Assembly (NCBI GenBank): GCA_013399895.1
Contig: VXBA01002171.1
Coordinates: forward strand, 345,868-409,867
DNA: 64,000 nt
DNA from: Serilophus lunatus
Taxonomy: Eukaryota; Chordata; Aves; Passeriformes; Eurylaimidae
Direction: 5' to 3'
This document shows, in pieces, positions 24,568 through 37,306 of the stretch. A model generated the notes under the pieces. It was not told where the DNA came from and searched no databases. It saw only the letters and a list, made by a program, of their open reading frames with translations. The stretch's first letter is position 1, and the number at the start of each line of letters is the position of its first letter. Made by a program: the position numbers and the translations under genes.

Positions 24568-25742
24568 TCAGAAGGTATACTCCACACACACATTGCAGTG
24601 CTACAACGACCACTCCAGACATCTGTAAACAAGGGACAGTCGGTAAGATGCTGAGTTTGCAGTGCTAAATATATTTGCTGTTCTCGGTCATTGCTTTAAT
24701 AGAAGCCACTGTAAAGACGTTGTACAGAGTCACTGATTTTTTCTGTTGCACTTTCCTAACCTTGCCAATCTTTGAGTTTGGGATTATAGAAGTGAGTAGT
24801 TTATCTCTTCTGAAGAAGTAACAAAACCAAGGCTTTCAGACCTCTTATCTCATAGATCCTTATCTTTGTTACTTTCAATTGTGCCTAGGGAAAGGATGAG
24901 GAACAGATGAACACCCAAGAATTTAGCACATTATTAGTATTTTGTTTAACCTAGGGGCAAGGAACAAAACAAGTGAGTTGAGCACTGTGAAGTAGTGCTT
25001 AACTTTGTCTCCCAATCGCTGCGTCTCACACATTAAAGGATGTTGTTGCTGTTTGATACCTGCTGCTGCTAAGAGAATGCATAATGATAAAACCACCAGC
25101 TAAGCTCTTACATCATTTTACAATCAGGCATCTCAAAAACTGTTTATCTGATCAGCACCAAATTCTGTCAGAGCGTTGACATGTGCATTTCTAAATAATT
25201 TCAGTATGTCAACCTGAATAGACACACAGAATCAGAGAGTTAATTATCTTTGACAACTTTGCCAGCTAATTTCCTATTTATATGTACCAAACTAGGGGCC
25301 TCTTTTATCCTTCCTTGTCACAAAGAGTTTATCAATCAAATCAAGGCCTAAAATTGGCTGCCAAGGCAGTCTGCCATACCAAAGGGGAGTTTATCTGTTT
25401 GAAATCTTTCCGACTACCTAATGACAGCAACATTGACATGAAACATAATAGGCATTGTTTTTTGTTGTTCCTTCTCTCTCCCTGCCCCCTTCCTTTTTAC
25501 TGACAGCGGGCATTGCCTCTTTGGGAGAAGGTGAAGCTCTGACTGGTACCTCCCCTGCCCTCCCGCTTCCTAAACATGCCTGTGCCTGGACGCAGCTGCC
25601 AGGACCGGGTTTCGGATACACACAGTTCACCTCTGGATTTGAGCTGACAGAACCTGCCCGTGTCAACTCCATCCCTGTCTCTGCCAATTCAAGCACATTT
25701 GCTGAGGAATATGAACAATGTTAAAAACTACCCGCTCCTGCT

Positions 25743-25763
25743 GACAGGCATTAGATGGCGGAG
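25743..25763 (+). promoter_or_regulatory. CTCF- or YY1-like site
   Basis: GGCATTAGATGGCGGAGC fits the CTCF core (CACTAGATGGCAG-like) with a few mismatches and also the YY1 core ATGGCGG. The two cannot be told apart from sequence alone. No promoter is visible nearby. Confidence 0.3.
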
Positions 25764-27839
25764 CTTTCGGTGCATGTTGTCACTACTTTTCTCTGACAGG
25801 CAGTTATGTTTTACTTTAATAGCCATATACCTCCTCTCCAGCTCCCTTTAACTGGGTGGAATTTTACAAGGATACCAAGAGGTTGTCACTTTGTTGGTGC
25901 ATGCTGGTGTTATCCCTCATCAAGAAATTCCCCCCTACGTGCATCATATAAAAACACGATGTATCCCACGGCAAAGGCAACAGAAAAAAAAAAACAAACA
26001 AACTGGTCTTGCTGATACCTTAGTAGGATTTTCTTTCTCATCCTAGGTAGGTAAAGCAGTCAGGAGCTGAATCCTAATGGTCAACTGAACCCACCCAAGT
26101 GATTTCTTTGTGGAAGTTACGCTGGACATGGCATAATTCTTCACACATGATGTTCATAATGAATCATGCTACCCTACCTAATAAAAAAATAAATAAAAAT
26201 ATAGAACTCTTTAAAAATTTTGAATTGTTGCTTAGGCAATCACCACCCCTGGGCCAGGACAGAAAGGGGATATGATGTACTATGTGAGAAAGAGATGAAA
26301 ACACGGTGCTGCTTGTATTCTTCTAGATGGGGCCATTTCTTTCTCACCAATGCTGCCATGCTGACCTAGGGTGGAAGACACCTTAAAATGTTTGCTCCAG
26401 TGATCTCCCTGACCCTTGAGTGTCTCAAGGTTGTTTACCTGAAGTGACTCACATAGAGTTAGAATCATACTCTTTTAACACTTCATTGACCTCTTAGATC
26501 CACAGATATTTTCTGTCATTAGAAAATTGCTCCTTTACTAATTCCAACCTTTTATCCCAATAGCTATTTTCTCATTCCATCAGTTTCATAACATGGTGGG
26601 CGCTGTCCAAGCCAGTATCCCTGGCTGGAAGAAGAGCAGCTGAGCTAGTATTCTTTCTTTCTGTAGTTGAAGTAGGCATCCAAGATATACACCCTATCCC
26701 TTACAGGGTAAGGTCTCACAGAAGGTACAAAGCACCTGGAATGAAGTGACTCATTGTAATAAGGTCTTGAAAGCAGATTTTATGTTATTTTATTACTTAC
26801 TCTCTAAAAAAAGAGGTGAGAAGGGGGAAATTTGACTGGCAGATTCTTTAATGTCACCCAAAAGCCTCAAGGGCCCAATTAATCAGGAAATATGTTTGGC
26901 TTTTGGACTTTGGTTGCCCATTCCCTGGGGCTTCTCCAATGCGGGGGCTGGACATATGTTATTTGCTCACACTATAGGAAATTATATTTGCATGGGGAGT
27001 GATACCTGCTAGTCCAGAATTAAGATGTCAAGACCTTCTCTCATTCAAATGCCAGCTCTCTCAGCTGGAATGTGTCTGGAGAGGGCCCATGACCGAGTCA
27101 AACAGATTGGTTCATAACCTTCGCCGTTCCCACGAGAGCCTGCTTGAAGATCCAGCTGTTTGGGTAACACAGTAGAATAGAAAATTGGAGACCATGCATT
27201 CTTACACCCTCCTCAAATCTCACTGAAGAGATAAAGTGACTCACCACCAAATAACAGGTAATCGGAGAAAAGATTTCGGGATGATCCAGCAATGGATCTC
27301 ACACTAGGTCAAGCAGCAGAAAAAATGGCTCGCAACACAGCTGGGGGAGGGATAGTGTGGGTTAATGTTGTCTGTGCAATGGCTATTACTTTTATGTCTC
27401 TGGAAGATAAAAACTCTAAAACATTCTTAAACACAAAGTGAAATGATTGTGTCCAGACCCCAGACAGTAATTCTCAATGATTAATACTGATGCCCTGGTT
27501 GCCAGTAGTCCTGGAGTGCTGTGAAAGGCTCCTTAGAGTTAGTGAAGGATTGCTAAGGTTTCACCAAACACACAGAGAAGTCACAGGTAGGAAAACTCTC
27601 ATCTTTCCACTGCATTAATAAAATGACCGTATCAATGGTGGAAGGTGTCACATACCAGAGAACCAATTCTCTGCAGGGAACTTACACAAAAAGGAGGAGA
27701 TTACTTTTGGATGTTGCCTTTGCTGGGACTCCCAGCACACATTGTTGGTGATGCAGATCCTTATCCAGTAGAAGCTGGGCAGAGATCAGCAATTCATTTC
27801 ACATTAGCTGGTATTGAACATCAGTCATTACAACCAGCA

Positions 27840-27915
27840 CAGTCCAGATTTGAGCCACTGACCTGAGGGTGAAAGGCTGCAGCTTCCCAAGCCAGTAATC
27901 ATTACATTTTGACAC
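27840..27915 (-). mobile_element. Possible tRNA-derived SINE head
   Basis: On the minus strand the order GTAATGATTACTGGCTTGG then GTGGCTCAAATCTGGAC is like an A-box/B-box pair (TGGTTAG.GC.CTGG, then GGTTCAAATCC). The B-box-like part (GGCTCAAATC) is the more convincing. The spacing between boxes is somewhat longer than in a tRNA. The downstream minus-strand sequence may be the SINE body but I cannot name the family. Confidence 0.35.
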
Positions 27916-30900
27916 AACCAATTATTCAAAAACAGTCACCCAGAGCTCAATTAAAATTTCGGTAACTTAACCTTTTCTTTGCTTCTCCTTTGTCTCCTGC
28001 ACATTGTGTTCCCCAGTTTAAATAAACTGAACACTTTGTCACTGCACTATATAATTCTGTATTCAAACTGTCAGGACCTACCATAGTCACCTCTGTCACT
28101 GTCTCTGCCAATCCCAACATGCTCACTCAGGACTCTGAACAGTATTAAATGCTGTCCCTGACAGACACTTTGATAACATCACTAACCACATACACTGAGG
28201 CAAATTCCTTCTGACAGGATTCACTCAACAAGCTGAAAACGAAGGAGGGATACGGATTTGTTTTAGTTACCTGGCTTGTGTGATAGATGTTATAATTAAC
28301 TCTGTGTCTAATACTAAAAAGCTATTGTTAAGTTTCACGGCCTTTGAAGATTCACATTTGTAGCAGCAAACCTCTCAAATGAACACATTTAGCAATGACT
28401 GCATTTTTCAGTGATTTCTTAATGTTGCCAAACAGCAGCTCTGAATATTTATAGAGTTCCTGTTAAAAAATTACACATATCATTGCTTGTTTTTGCTTTG
28501 ATCTAGAATTTATTGTCTATGAAGTAAAAGGAGACAGCTGTGCCCCCCACACTGTCTCATACACCTCCAGTGCATTTTGGATGCTTAAGACATTGTGTAG
28601 GCAGGTCATCTCAGACTCCTGTACAAATCCAATTAAATTAATGCAACCTCTCGGACAACATGGAATCATTATTGTTGCAACCATTCTAACATTTATCACA
28701 TCTACACAGTCATCCATCAGAAACTAAATGCTTAAGTCTCCTGCTCTGTGTTCACCACACAGTTGTCTTTTTTCCCCTAGCAAGAGCAAACTACTCCAGA
28801 CAGACTCCACCGTGACATGCCCGTCTCCTGCGTCACCAGCAGAGCCTGCACTGCAGTCTAACAAGTGGGTGCTCCTGCCCTGAGAGCTTCCTGTTCCCCC
28901 CTTGAGCCCTTTGGGAGCAGTGAAGAACGGGGACTGACACCATTCCTGGGGATGCCACCAAAGGCGAGGTGTATGGCTGGGTAAATTATCAGCTTCAGAG
29001 ACAGCTTAAGCCAGAAGGGCTCGTCACCTCTCTGTTATGTGGTGGGAACCTGGCAGGGAGGAAGTGCAAAAAGCAGCTAATAAGAGGGTAGAAGTTTAAG
29101 TCAAAATAGGTCTCTGTTGAAGTTCCATCGATTTGGAGTCCCTTAAGCACTCCTACCAACATGTAATTTGCGACACCATAGATGTCACCTTTGGATTTGG
29201 CCCAGGAGGTTACTTTCTAACAGGGTCATATGTTTCCCTGTTGTATCAGAACACATGGGGATACAGCAAGCCCTAGTGCAGAACACACACTTTTCACTCT
29301 GTTGTGTTTCTGACAAGAAAGCCTCTGACAGAAAAAAGCTAAAATAAGCCACTCTACTCACACTGATACTGCTATATCCACTGCCTCAACTGCTGTTCCT
29401 TCCTTTTCTGCTTGGAACGTGGATGAAGTCAGTCATTTTGGATTTCTACCTGCCAGGAAAATGATAATGAAGTAACTAAAAGTGTACTGGTGGTTGTCTG
29501 CTGACCCAAGCAGCACACAGCTCCCAGTATTCCAGAAGTCGCGTCTGATGTCACTGCTTTGCAATAATCTACACAGACCAGGAGAATCCTGTTCTTTAAG
29601 GCAATCACAAAGTGCTCAGCCATCACAGCGTTCCTGACACCCTGCTGAAGAATTTACTGGTCAGTGGAATGTGACAAAAGCACCTGTGTAACTTAAAGTT
29701 TTGTGATTTTGAAAATAAAGCAAAAAACAAATTGCATTTGCAATTTACTTCCCGCTCTCTGACTTGTCCCTTTCATCACCGTTGTGGGCCATTCCCACAA
29801 TACCCTCATCTTCATTAGCTCTCCAGCCTAAGTATTTCAATAGCTACAGTGACACAAAGACACTACCAATATGCCCCAGGGGGAGGCCAGTCTGGCATTT
29901 TAAACAACCTAACCACAAGCTGCATATATTTCCTATAGAGCTACTGAAGAATGTGAGCAGAAAGGATAATTTTTCTGTACCACCTTCACATAATAATTTA
30001 TTTAAATTATCTTTTTTCTTTTATGATAATGATTTTTTTTCATTTTGAGATTGATTTTACATGAAAACCTGTCACTACCCTTTTAGCAGAAAGCAATATA
30101 TATGGGTTTGGTTTAATAATTATTGTAGTTCCCTGGACTATCTCAAGCACAGACAATAGACCTTTTCTGATGAAATGCAACCAAAGATTGAGAACAGAGT
30201 TGGCATCCTCCTGTCTTATGTTCCAGGTAGGTGCTGCCATTTTTATTCCAAATGTGGCATTGGAGTTGAGTGCATCTTACTGCCATAGTAATGTTTTCAC
30301 TGATAGACATTCTTTTTGGGGTTTATTCTTTAACTAGCTCATAAGTATCTGCTCGAAGTTTGGTAGACAAGTTGAAGAGAACACGATTTTAAAAAACAAT
30401 AATAATAAAACATTTCAGCTTCTTTAAACTACAAGAGTATTAAGAAAACACAAGTTAAGCAGTTTATGAAGCTTAAATTTTTATAACTGTTCTGGGGTAT
30501 TGGTTTAATACTTAAAGAAAGTTCTCTCAATGTACACTTCTGTAAAATGCTTAACAATACCTGCTTAAATTCAAATTCACCCAGGAGACCAGAACACATC
30601 CGAATGGCTCGTCCGCTTTATCATGCAAATGTTTTATTTATCCTACAAACGTTCTTAGGGATAAATAATACAGAGTTTAAAAATATATATTATACCTTAA
30701 ATATACATGCAATGTTAGAGAGAATAAAGACTGTGGATTAAGTTTTCTGGGCCAGTGTAAACTGAGAGACTTCATTCACTGCTGTAATAGTTTTTCAGAT
30801 ACAGAGCAGCATATCCAAGTTAGGACCGTGGATTCTTTACAGGCTTGAGATAGACACATTCAGTGCATCCTTTCCAGGATGCAATTTATGGATACACTTT

Positions 30901-31907
30901 GTATTTAGTCTAAAAATTGCATTAAATTTGGTGTTCTTAATAGGACTTAGTCCCAAAAACAACTGGTACTGTGCCCAACAGCTCTGGCTGCTCCCCAACA
31001 CAGTTTTACACATTGGGATACCTCCTGAGACAAGGAGATTCCTTGTTTGGAGCCTAAGGATGGTCCATCTGGTTACACATTCTTTGCAACAAGAGGCCCA
31101 GGAAGGCCAGAATGCAATGAAATTCTACCTAGAGATCTGGTTTAGACATGGAAACCTCCCTTAGCATTTGTACACTTCACTCAATATTTGTCATTTCCTG
31201 AGGTACTTGCTGTCATAGACATCTGGAATTGGCTTCTCTGCTGCTGGATCTCCTGCTCTCACCTTCACATGTAAAGATAAAAATTTATTTTTGCTGAAGA
31301 GGCGTCATTTCTTTTTAAAGCTATTGAGAGGTATGTTTTTTATTACCAGATCCGATTTCAACCGAAAATACAACCACCTGTGTGCCCATTTCTTTTGTAC
31401 ATCTTGCCCCCAGAAACAATTTGCATCAGACTGGGTTTTTTTCCCAACGTTTGTGAAACAATGAATCTTGTTGTTTCTTTACTTTCATTAGAAATATAAT
31501 TACCAAAAAAAATCCTGTCTGAGATGGAAGCTGCTGGGATTTTTGCTAGCTTTGAGACTGTTTTTAATTCTTTCTTAATTCTACAGATATTAACATCTGT
31601 GGCACTGGCCAGTGTTGCACACTTCCTCTGGGTAGTAGCTCAGCTGCCTGTCAACTCCTAAAGATTATTATTAACTATTAGATAAGGGGAGATTTCTTTG
31701 TTTCTTATCACTGGCCGGCATAGGAAAAGATTACAAAGGATTTACTGAGGAAGCTGTCCACTGGCTGAGAAATTACCTGGCAAACCATGATGTTCATGAT
31801 GATCAGTGATGAATTCAAAGGGAGCCCGTGAAGCTCCCTCTTAAAATCTATGATTATTTTTTGTTGCTTCATACTACCTTCTCTTACAGTGAAAATACAA
31901 CCAGCTC

Positions 31908-32030
31908 AGGGTCTGCAGGTCTTTTACTCTGCCTTTGACTCGACCTTTCTAGCAACTCAAGGCATCATTTCTTCCTCATATACTTAATTTCTCCACTGTC
32001 AAGAGGAATTAAAAGGCTTGGTGCAGCATT
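31908..32030 (+). mobile_element. MIR-type SINE fragment
   Basis: The order is CTCTGCCTTTGACTC, GACCTTTCTAGCAACTCA, CATTTCTTCCTCATA, TTAATTTCTCCACTGTCAAG, then GGAATTAAAAGGC. It follows MIR CTCTGCCACTTACT, GTGACCTTGGGCAAGTCA, CTTCTCTGTGCCTC, AGTTTCCTCATCTGTAAAA, then GGGATAATA. Highly diverged; 5' head not visible. Confidence 0.6.
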
Positions 32031-34180
32031 TGTGGTTGTTGCCATCCAAATGTAAGAAACACTGCCCACTTCCCTAAGGTTCAAATCAGTGGTAAATAAG
32101 ATGTTGCTGCACAGGTTAATGATTGAGCTTCATCGTTTTGAGCAGCTTTTTAGCACATTCAATTTCAAATTAAATCCATTTGCCACCAATGTCTCTCAAC
32201 AAATGAAAAGATCGAAGGCATCTGCCTGAACTCTTTATGTAGATGGTACGAGCATTAATTTGTTGTCTTGTCTATAAGCTCTATATTAAAAAAGAAAAAA
32301 GACTATGAATCCATGATGACGTTAAATGGTATATTCCTATTTGGGAAGCAGAGCATATGTTGTAGAAAAGACGACAATACACATTCTATATTTGACCCAG
32401 TGTCGAAGGATGTTGACCAAAATAGAATGGATCTGTATAACTAATCCCTACTATCATAAATAGGTTTAAACAAAAGTAATGTAAGAGATTTTATAACCGA
32501 TCGAAGGCAAAGTTCTACATTTCTTCTCCTACTAATACTATTAATTTTAAAAATCCTAGATCTCATCAGCAACTCTATAGCAGGCATTCGGGGAAATTCT
32601 ATCTTCATTTTGACCATACAAAAACCATATTTTAAAAACCAGACTGTATTTTACACATGAGAACCAACCTCAGGACAATGCACACATACTGTAATGTGTC
32701 CTATTAAATGGGATATAATTGGGATGTGGGTTTTCCTTGGATTTTTTGCTACTTGAGTAACCAAGAATAAGCTACATGATATAGGAATTTGGGACAGAGC
32801 TGCAGGAAGACAATATACTAGAGCAAGAGCAAGGAATTCAAAAGATTGCAATCTCAGCCTCCTAACAGGGAATCGCTGCTAAGGCAAGTCCAATCCACAG
32901 TACATACACAGTCCTCCCACTTACTGTGACTCATTTGATGGAATAAAGGACAAAAACTTTATCTTTTCTAAGTAATTCTGTTTTCTGCTGATGAGATAAA
33001 TGACATCTTGCTATCTGACTGCCAAGAAGGATCTGTTATACTACACTCACTCTCATTTCTCTATTCCATATTGTAGTTTCTCTCCTCATGCCCTATTGCT
33101 ACATAGATATAATAATTATAGAATTATCATTTCATGCCTAGTTAATACTTATATATATTTACCATTATTACCTGAGATCATTTTTAGAAGATCTTAATGA
33201 CACCCAGCTGCTACCCATTGTTCCTATGTGGATCTCTCTGCTATCCTCTCCAATGTTCCTAGAACAGGAACTTCACAAGTTTAACATATTCTAAACAAAA
33301 ATCTAGTAAATTCATAGACCACAAACACATGACACAGTCTGTAGCTTAAGTACAGTTATAGAGAATTGGGATTTTTCACCTTCAGATACACAGGCTTCTT
33401 TCCCTATCTTCTAAAAGCAGGTCTAGAAGCCAAAGGAAATGAATCTCAGAGTAGCTGGAAAGCCACACAGAGCAGATAAGCACCTTGGAGAATGCAAAGT
33501 AGATCAGATACGTATTGGTTTGCTTGTAACATTCTTATAAGCTCCTTCTCTCCAATGCTTTAACTCATTGAAGCCTTTGGAACCAAAGTGGGGTTTTTTT
33601 TAACAATAATAACCAACAGGAACCAACAACATAGCTCACCGTCCTACCTCCTGTATGATCAACACTAAATACAACATTGAAATCAGATTTTGGGAACATT
33701 TCAAATCTCATCCTCAGTTGCTGGAAGTCAGAATAGTTCAATATGCTCCGAAGGAGTTGCACTGGTTTTTATCACTTGAGAATCTGACCTTGTAGCATAA
33801 TATATGCAAAGGAAATCTAACATTATATCACGTAACCAGTTAACCAGCCCTTTGTTTTTCTCTCTGATATCCTGTCTCCTCAATTGTTGCAAGCAATTAA
33901 GTGCCCACCACTTGTTTGAACAACCAAACCAAAATAATTACAAATGCATGTCACACTACAACAATTGCATATTAACAAAGGCTTGGGGCCAATTAATCAT
34001 TACACCATCGATAAATAATTTGCATAAAACTATTCTCTTTAAAGACTCTGTGTTTGGGGTGACAGGGTTACCTCATTGATTATGTAAATTCCCCATCAAA
34101 CTTTGCAGAAGCAGTCAAAAGAAATAAAAAGGCTTGTCTGTTCTAGCCAATATCCTACTGCTACAAGGCAAGACAAAACT
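32031..34180. other. Non-coding sequence
   Basis: No gene supported and no open frame above 91 codons. AT-rich; contains the motif cluster at 33935-34030 listed separately. Confidence 0.65.
33935..34030. promoter_or_regulatory. Candidate enhancer: SOX/homeodomain/POU motif cluster
   Basis: Within about 100 bp lie a SOX-type AACAAAGG (33974-33981), a homeodomain-type AATTAATCATTA (33991-34002), ATCGATAAATAA and a perfect octamer ATTTGCAT (34018-34025). Such clustering is common in conserved developmental enhancers, but AT-rich DNA gives these words by chance. Conservation cannot be judged here. Confidence 0.2.
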
Positions 34181-34220
34181 GGGGGGGGGGAAAAAAGAGG
34201 AAAAGGAAGAAAGAGAGAAG
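34181..34220 (+). repeat. 40-nt uninterrupted purine tract
   Basis: Ten G, six A, then mixed A/G to 34220 without a pyrimidine. Homopurine tracts of this length can adopt triplex (H-DNA) or other non-B forms and are prone to length change and assembly error at the G10. Confidence 0.95.
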
Positions 34221-34629
34221 CAACAATGTAGGCTTAAGTTTTATAAGGCTAGACTACAGTTCAGGCTCAGGAGCATAAAACTGTAAAAAAAAAAAACCAA
34301 ATGAACCCAGAATACACCAACTAAGAAAATAATGGGGGAGTTCTTACATTCATGTCATCTCACAAATTCCAATAAAACAGCTCAAAAACAGTGTTACACT
34401 TTTCCATTTTACCTAGAGCTTCCTTACAGGTGCATCCTCTTAAGACAAAGCAAAGTCCTACGGATGAACCTACCAAATAACATGATGCATTCCCCTTGTG
34501 ACAAGATATTCATTTTCCTGAAGAGTTTCTATGGAAAACTGCTGGCTTTTAAATTAGCCATTTCCTCCTTGAGTCTTATGAAGAATTCTCACACTGACTG
34601 TGGGTGACAATATTAATTGCAGTATTTTA

Positions 34630-34692
34630 CACATGCACAACTGGGCTGTGAATTAAACAGGCCATGAGCTCTAACCACCGCTCCCTGGCTGT
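34630..34692 (-). mobile_element. tRNA-derived SINE head fragment
   Basis: On the minus strand AGGGAGCGGTGGTTAGAGCT is a good A-box-type match (TGG..CAGTGGTTAGAGC), followed by CATGGCCTG and GTTTAATTCACAGCC, a mutated B-box region (GGTTCGATTCCCAGC). The spacing is close to, though shorter than, that of a tRNA. The sequence is too degenerate to be a tRNA gene; a MIR, CORE-SINE or AmnSINE-like origin is likely. Confidence 0.4.
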
Positions 34693-35810
34693 GCAGCAAA
34701 AACCTTGTCCTGTCACACACAACCCAGACACCCAAAGTCACAGCCATGGCACAGCTCAGTCCCTGCAGAGATGAAGCAAAAGGAGCAAAAGACTGCATGA
34801 ATCTTCATCCTGAACAGAAACAACATGTTTCTTGACTCCACTTTTGAGGTGATGCCAGGCAAATGAGACTTGCTTTTTCTCCCAGGCCTATGCAAAGTGG
34901 AAAGCATTGAGTATTATTCTTTCAGGAACCTCTTTTCCTTCAGTGATTAGGAATTAATAATAATTATAAAATCAGGCCTCCTGAAGGATAATTAAACACC
35001 TTTCCTATGGTAATAGAAAGGCATAGCAGGTAGATTCACCTTTCCTCCAAGTTAGAGAACAACAGGAAAACAAAAAAAGCCTTCATCTCTGCAAGATGGA
35101 GCCATTGCAGTTACATGTTTTTAGTGCTGCAACGGGGTGGACAACACAACAGAGAACAGCTAGAGCAGGTTTTCCACTATCCAAAGTACATATACCCACA
35201 GAAGAGGCCAAATATTTGGACATTCAAAATAGCAGGAGCCCAACCAACAAGGCCACCGAGGAGGGAAAGCAGAAGACTTTCCATGGCAAGTATTGCAAAA
35301 AAAAACATCAGTGTAGCGTGTATTCTACCTGCAAGACTTCATGCCCTACGAAGGGCTTTTCAACACCAAAATGGGGGACAAGGTGAAGAGAAGAGAGTTT
35401 AAAGTGCAAGCTGCACTCTCTGCTCCAAAAAGCACAGTATGCTGATTCAAAAAAAACATTTTCAAAAATGCCTGTGGGTAAATTTGAGCTGCCCACAGCT
35501 CCCCAGGGGCAGTCGAACTTGCTGTCGAGCCATTTATGTGGATTTCAGTCAAATTCTAATTTTAGTGTTCATTAAACATGGGTAATTCCCAAGCCAATCC
35601 CTGCATCACCTAGTATACATAATACCTCTACAATATAGGTCATCCTAGCTTAGAAAACACATACAGACATCAAAGTGCAGCCATTTCATTATAAGTATTA
35701 ACTTTATAAATAATTATGAACTTCTTAATTCTTTACAAGATGCTGTATAATCACAAATGTTTAAAAAACCCTTACAATAGGAAGAGGGTGAGTAGTTATG
35801 GTATATAGCT

Positions 35811-35850
35811 GTATTTATATATACACACAGAGACACACACACCAATCACC
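35811..35850. repeat. TA-rich then CA-rich simple sequence
   Basis: TATATATA passing into ACACACAGAGACACACACAC. Short degenerate dinucleotide microsatellite. Confidence 0.85.
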
Positions 35851-37254
35851 CCCACACAAGTATTAAAGAAAGAAGAGAGGTCTAAATATGAATTGACTTC
35901 AGGGAGGAGGAAGCTTCCTTGAAACATTTTGAAGACAGAGCCTGGTTTCTGTTTCAACAAAAAGAAGGCTTCAAACCTGCTGTAATAGGTGTTCTCAGCT
36001 TCTCCCTGTTCCCTACACAGGGAGGTTCTACTCAGCCAAGTAGGATGCAGTACCAAGGTTGCATCTTGCATCAAAGTGACCAGACGGAGGCCTTGTTACT
36101 TCAGAGGGAACCATTTCATGTCTTCACAGACATGCAGTAGGAAGGAGATACTTGAACAGTCTGCTAGATCATGCCAGAACTCATAAAATAATTAAATAAT
36201 TTAAACTGGCCCATTATGTCATACCAGACAAGTGTGACACACACAAAGCAGGGAAGAAGTTGGAACACTGGATGTAAGGACTTCAGCGAAATGAACCCCT
36301 ACAAGAGGATACACTTCCCAAAGGACATGGTTATACAATTCAATATGAAACACTGTTATTTTATCAGAGGCATGAAAATCCCTGATGAACTTCAGAGAAC
36401 TACAAAGATGCTGTCTTGGAGCCAGACAAAGGCTGACCCGGGAAGAAACAGATCTCAGAGCAATAATGAAATTCAGTCTATTTTCTGACAACTTCCAAGA
36501 GGGCCCAAGAGCCAGATGTCAGCACAGCACTGGGCTGGGCCCCTCCATGGCCCTGCTGCCCTGCTCTCAGCAGCTGGACCTCACCAAACGAGGACTCTCA
36601 GTCTCAGGAGCCAGCCCTGCCCCTGACAAAACTCAGTCACTTTGCACTGGTGCACACACAGGGCCCAGCTGACCACTTCGGACGGCCCCAAGAAGCTTCT
36701 TCCAAAAAAACACTCAATGAGAATCACTATTTCCTTTGAGCAACATCTGTTATTAGTCCAACAGCAGCATCTTAATAGCCTTATCCAGCATTAATGCCAG
36801 AGAGTGGATTAAAAATAGTTTGACTGCTTGCATTTTTAACAACTTCATAGCTAATGTTGTTTATGGGCTGTTGGGTTTCTTTTTATTAATTTATATTGAT
36901 TCTAAGTGCTCAGAAAAGCAAAGCCTGATGGAATGAGCTGGAGCCAGGCAAAGCACTGATCAGCAGTAGGCACACATCCCCACCCAGTGCTGCCAGGGGA
37001 GCTCATTTGCAGCGAGCACACACCTGCTCCCTCACTGCCAGGGTCCCTTAATGTAACACTGTTTCTCAAGCCAAACCAGACCTTACTTTTCCACAAGGTG
37101 AGCCAGCAGCATCCTGGAGGTCAGGCTGGGTTATCCTGCTTCTCTCAGTCTAGGTCTAACCTAAGAGTGCTTTTAATGCTACTTACAAAACTCGAGATAG
37201 AAACACACAGGTCTCCCTTTGAGAACTAAAAACAATAGTTTTTGCAAGAATACA

Positions 37255-37306
37255 GCAGAAATTTTACAAAAACAGTGAATTCCCAAGGAATTCACAAAAT
37301 TTCTGC
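37255..37306. repeat. Compound 52-bp hairpin, 20 perfect pairs
   Basis: The outer arms GCAGAAATTTT (37255-37265) and AAAATTTCTGC (37296-37306) are exact reverse complements. The inner arms GTGAATTCC (37275-37283) and GGAATTCAC (37287-37295) are too, around a CAA loop. The only unpaired stem bases are nine nt on the left (37266-37274, ACAAAAACA); the right arm is continuous. At 52 nt it is short for a microRNA precursor. It may be a folded RNA element, a transposon-derived inverted repeat or a template-switch product. Confidence 0.95.

Larger units (their letters stand above)
22579..31907. other. Long non-coding stretch, no gene seen
   Basis: About 9.3 kb. Open frames reach 118 codons (24272-24628 plus) but none resembles a known protein. 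It holds two perfect hairpins, a CTCF/YY1-like site, an octamer ATTTGCAT at 26986-26993 and a possible tRNA-derived SINE, listed separately or noted as findings. The rest is unique sequence. Confidence 0.65.
34221..37254. other. Non-coding sequence, no gene seen
   Basis: Open frames up to 96 codons with no recognisable product. A possible SINE at 34630 and a TA/CA tract at 35811 are listed separately. A locally GC-richer patch around 36500-36670 has no coding signature and few CpGs. Confidence 0.6.

Noticed and set aside
34630..34692. Functional tRNA gene
   Set aside because: A-box-like and B-box-like parts are present but the B box is mutated and no cloverleaf can be drawn; a SINE remnant fits better.
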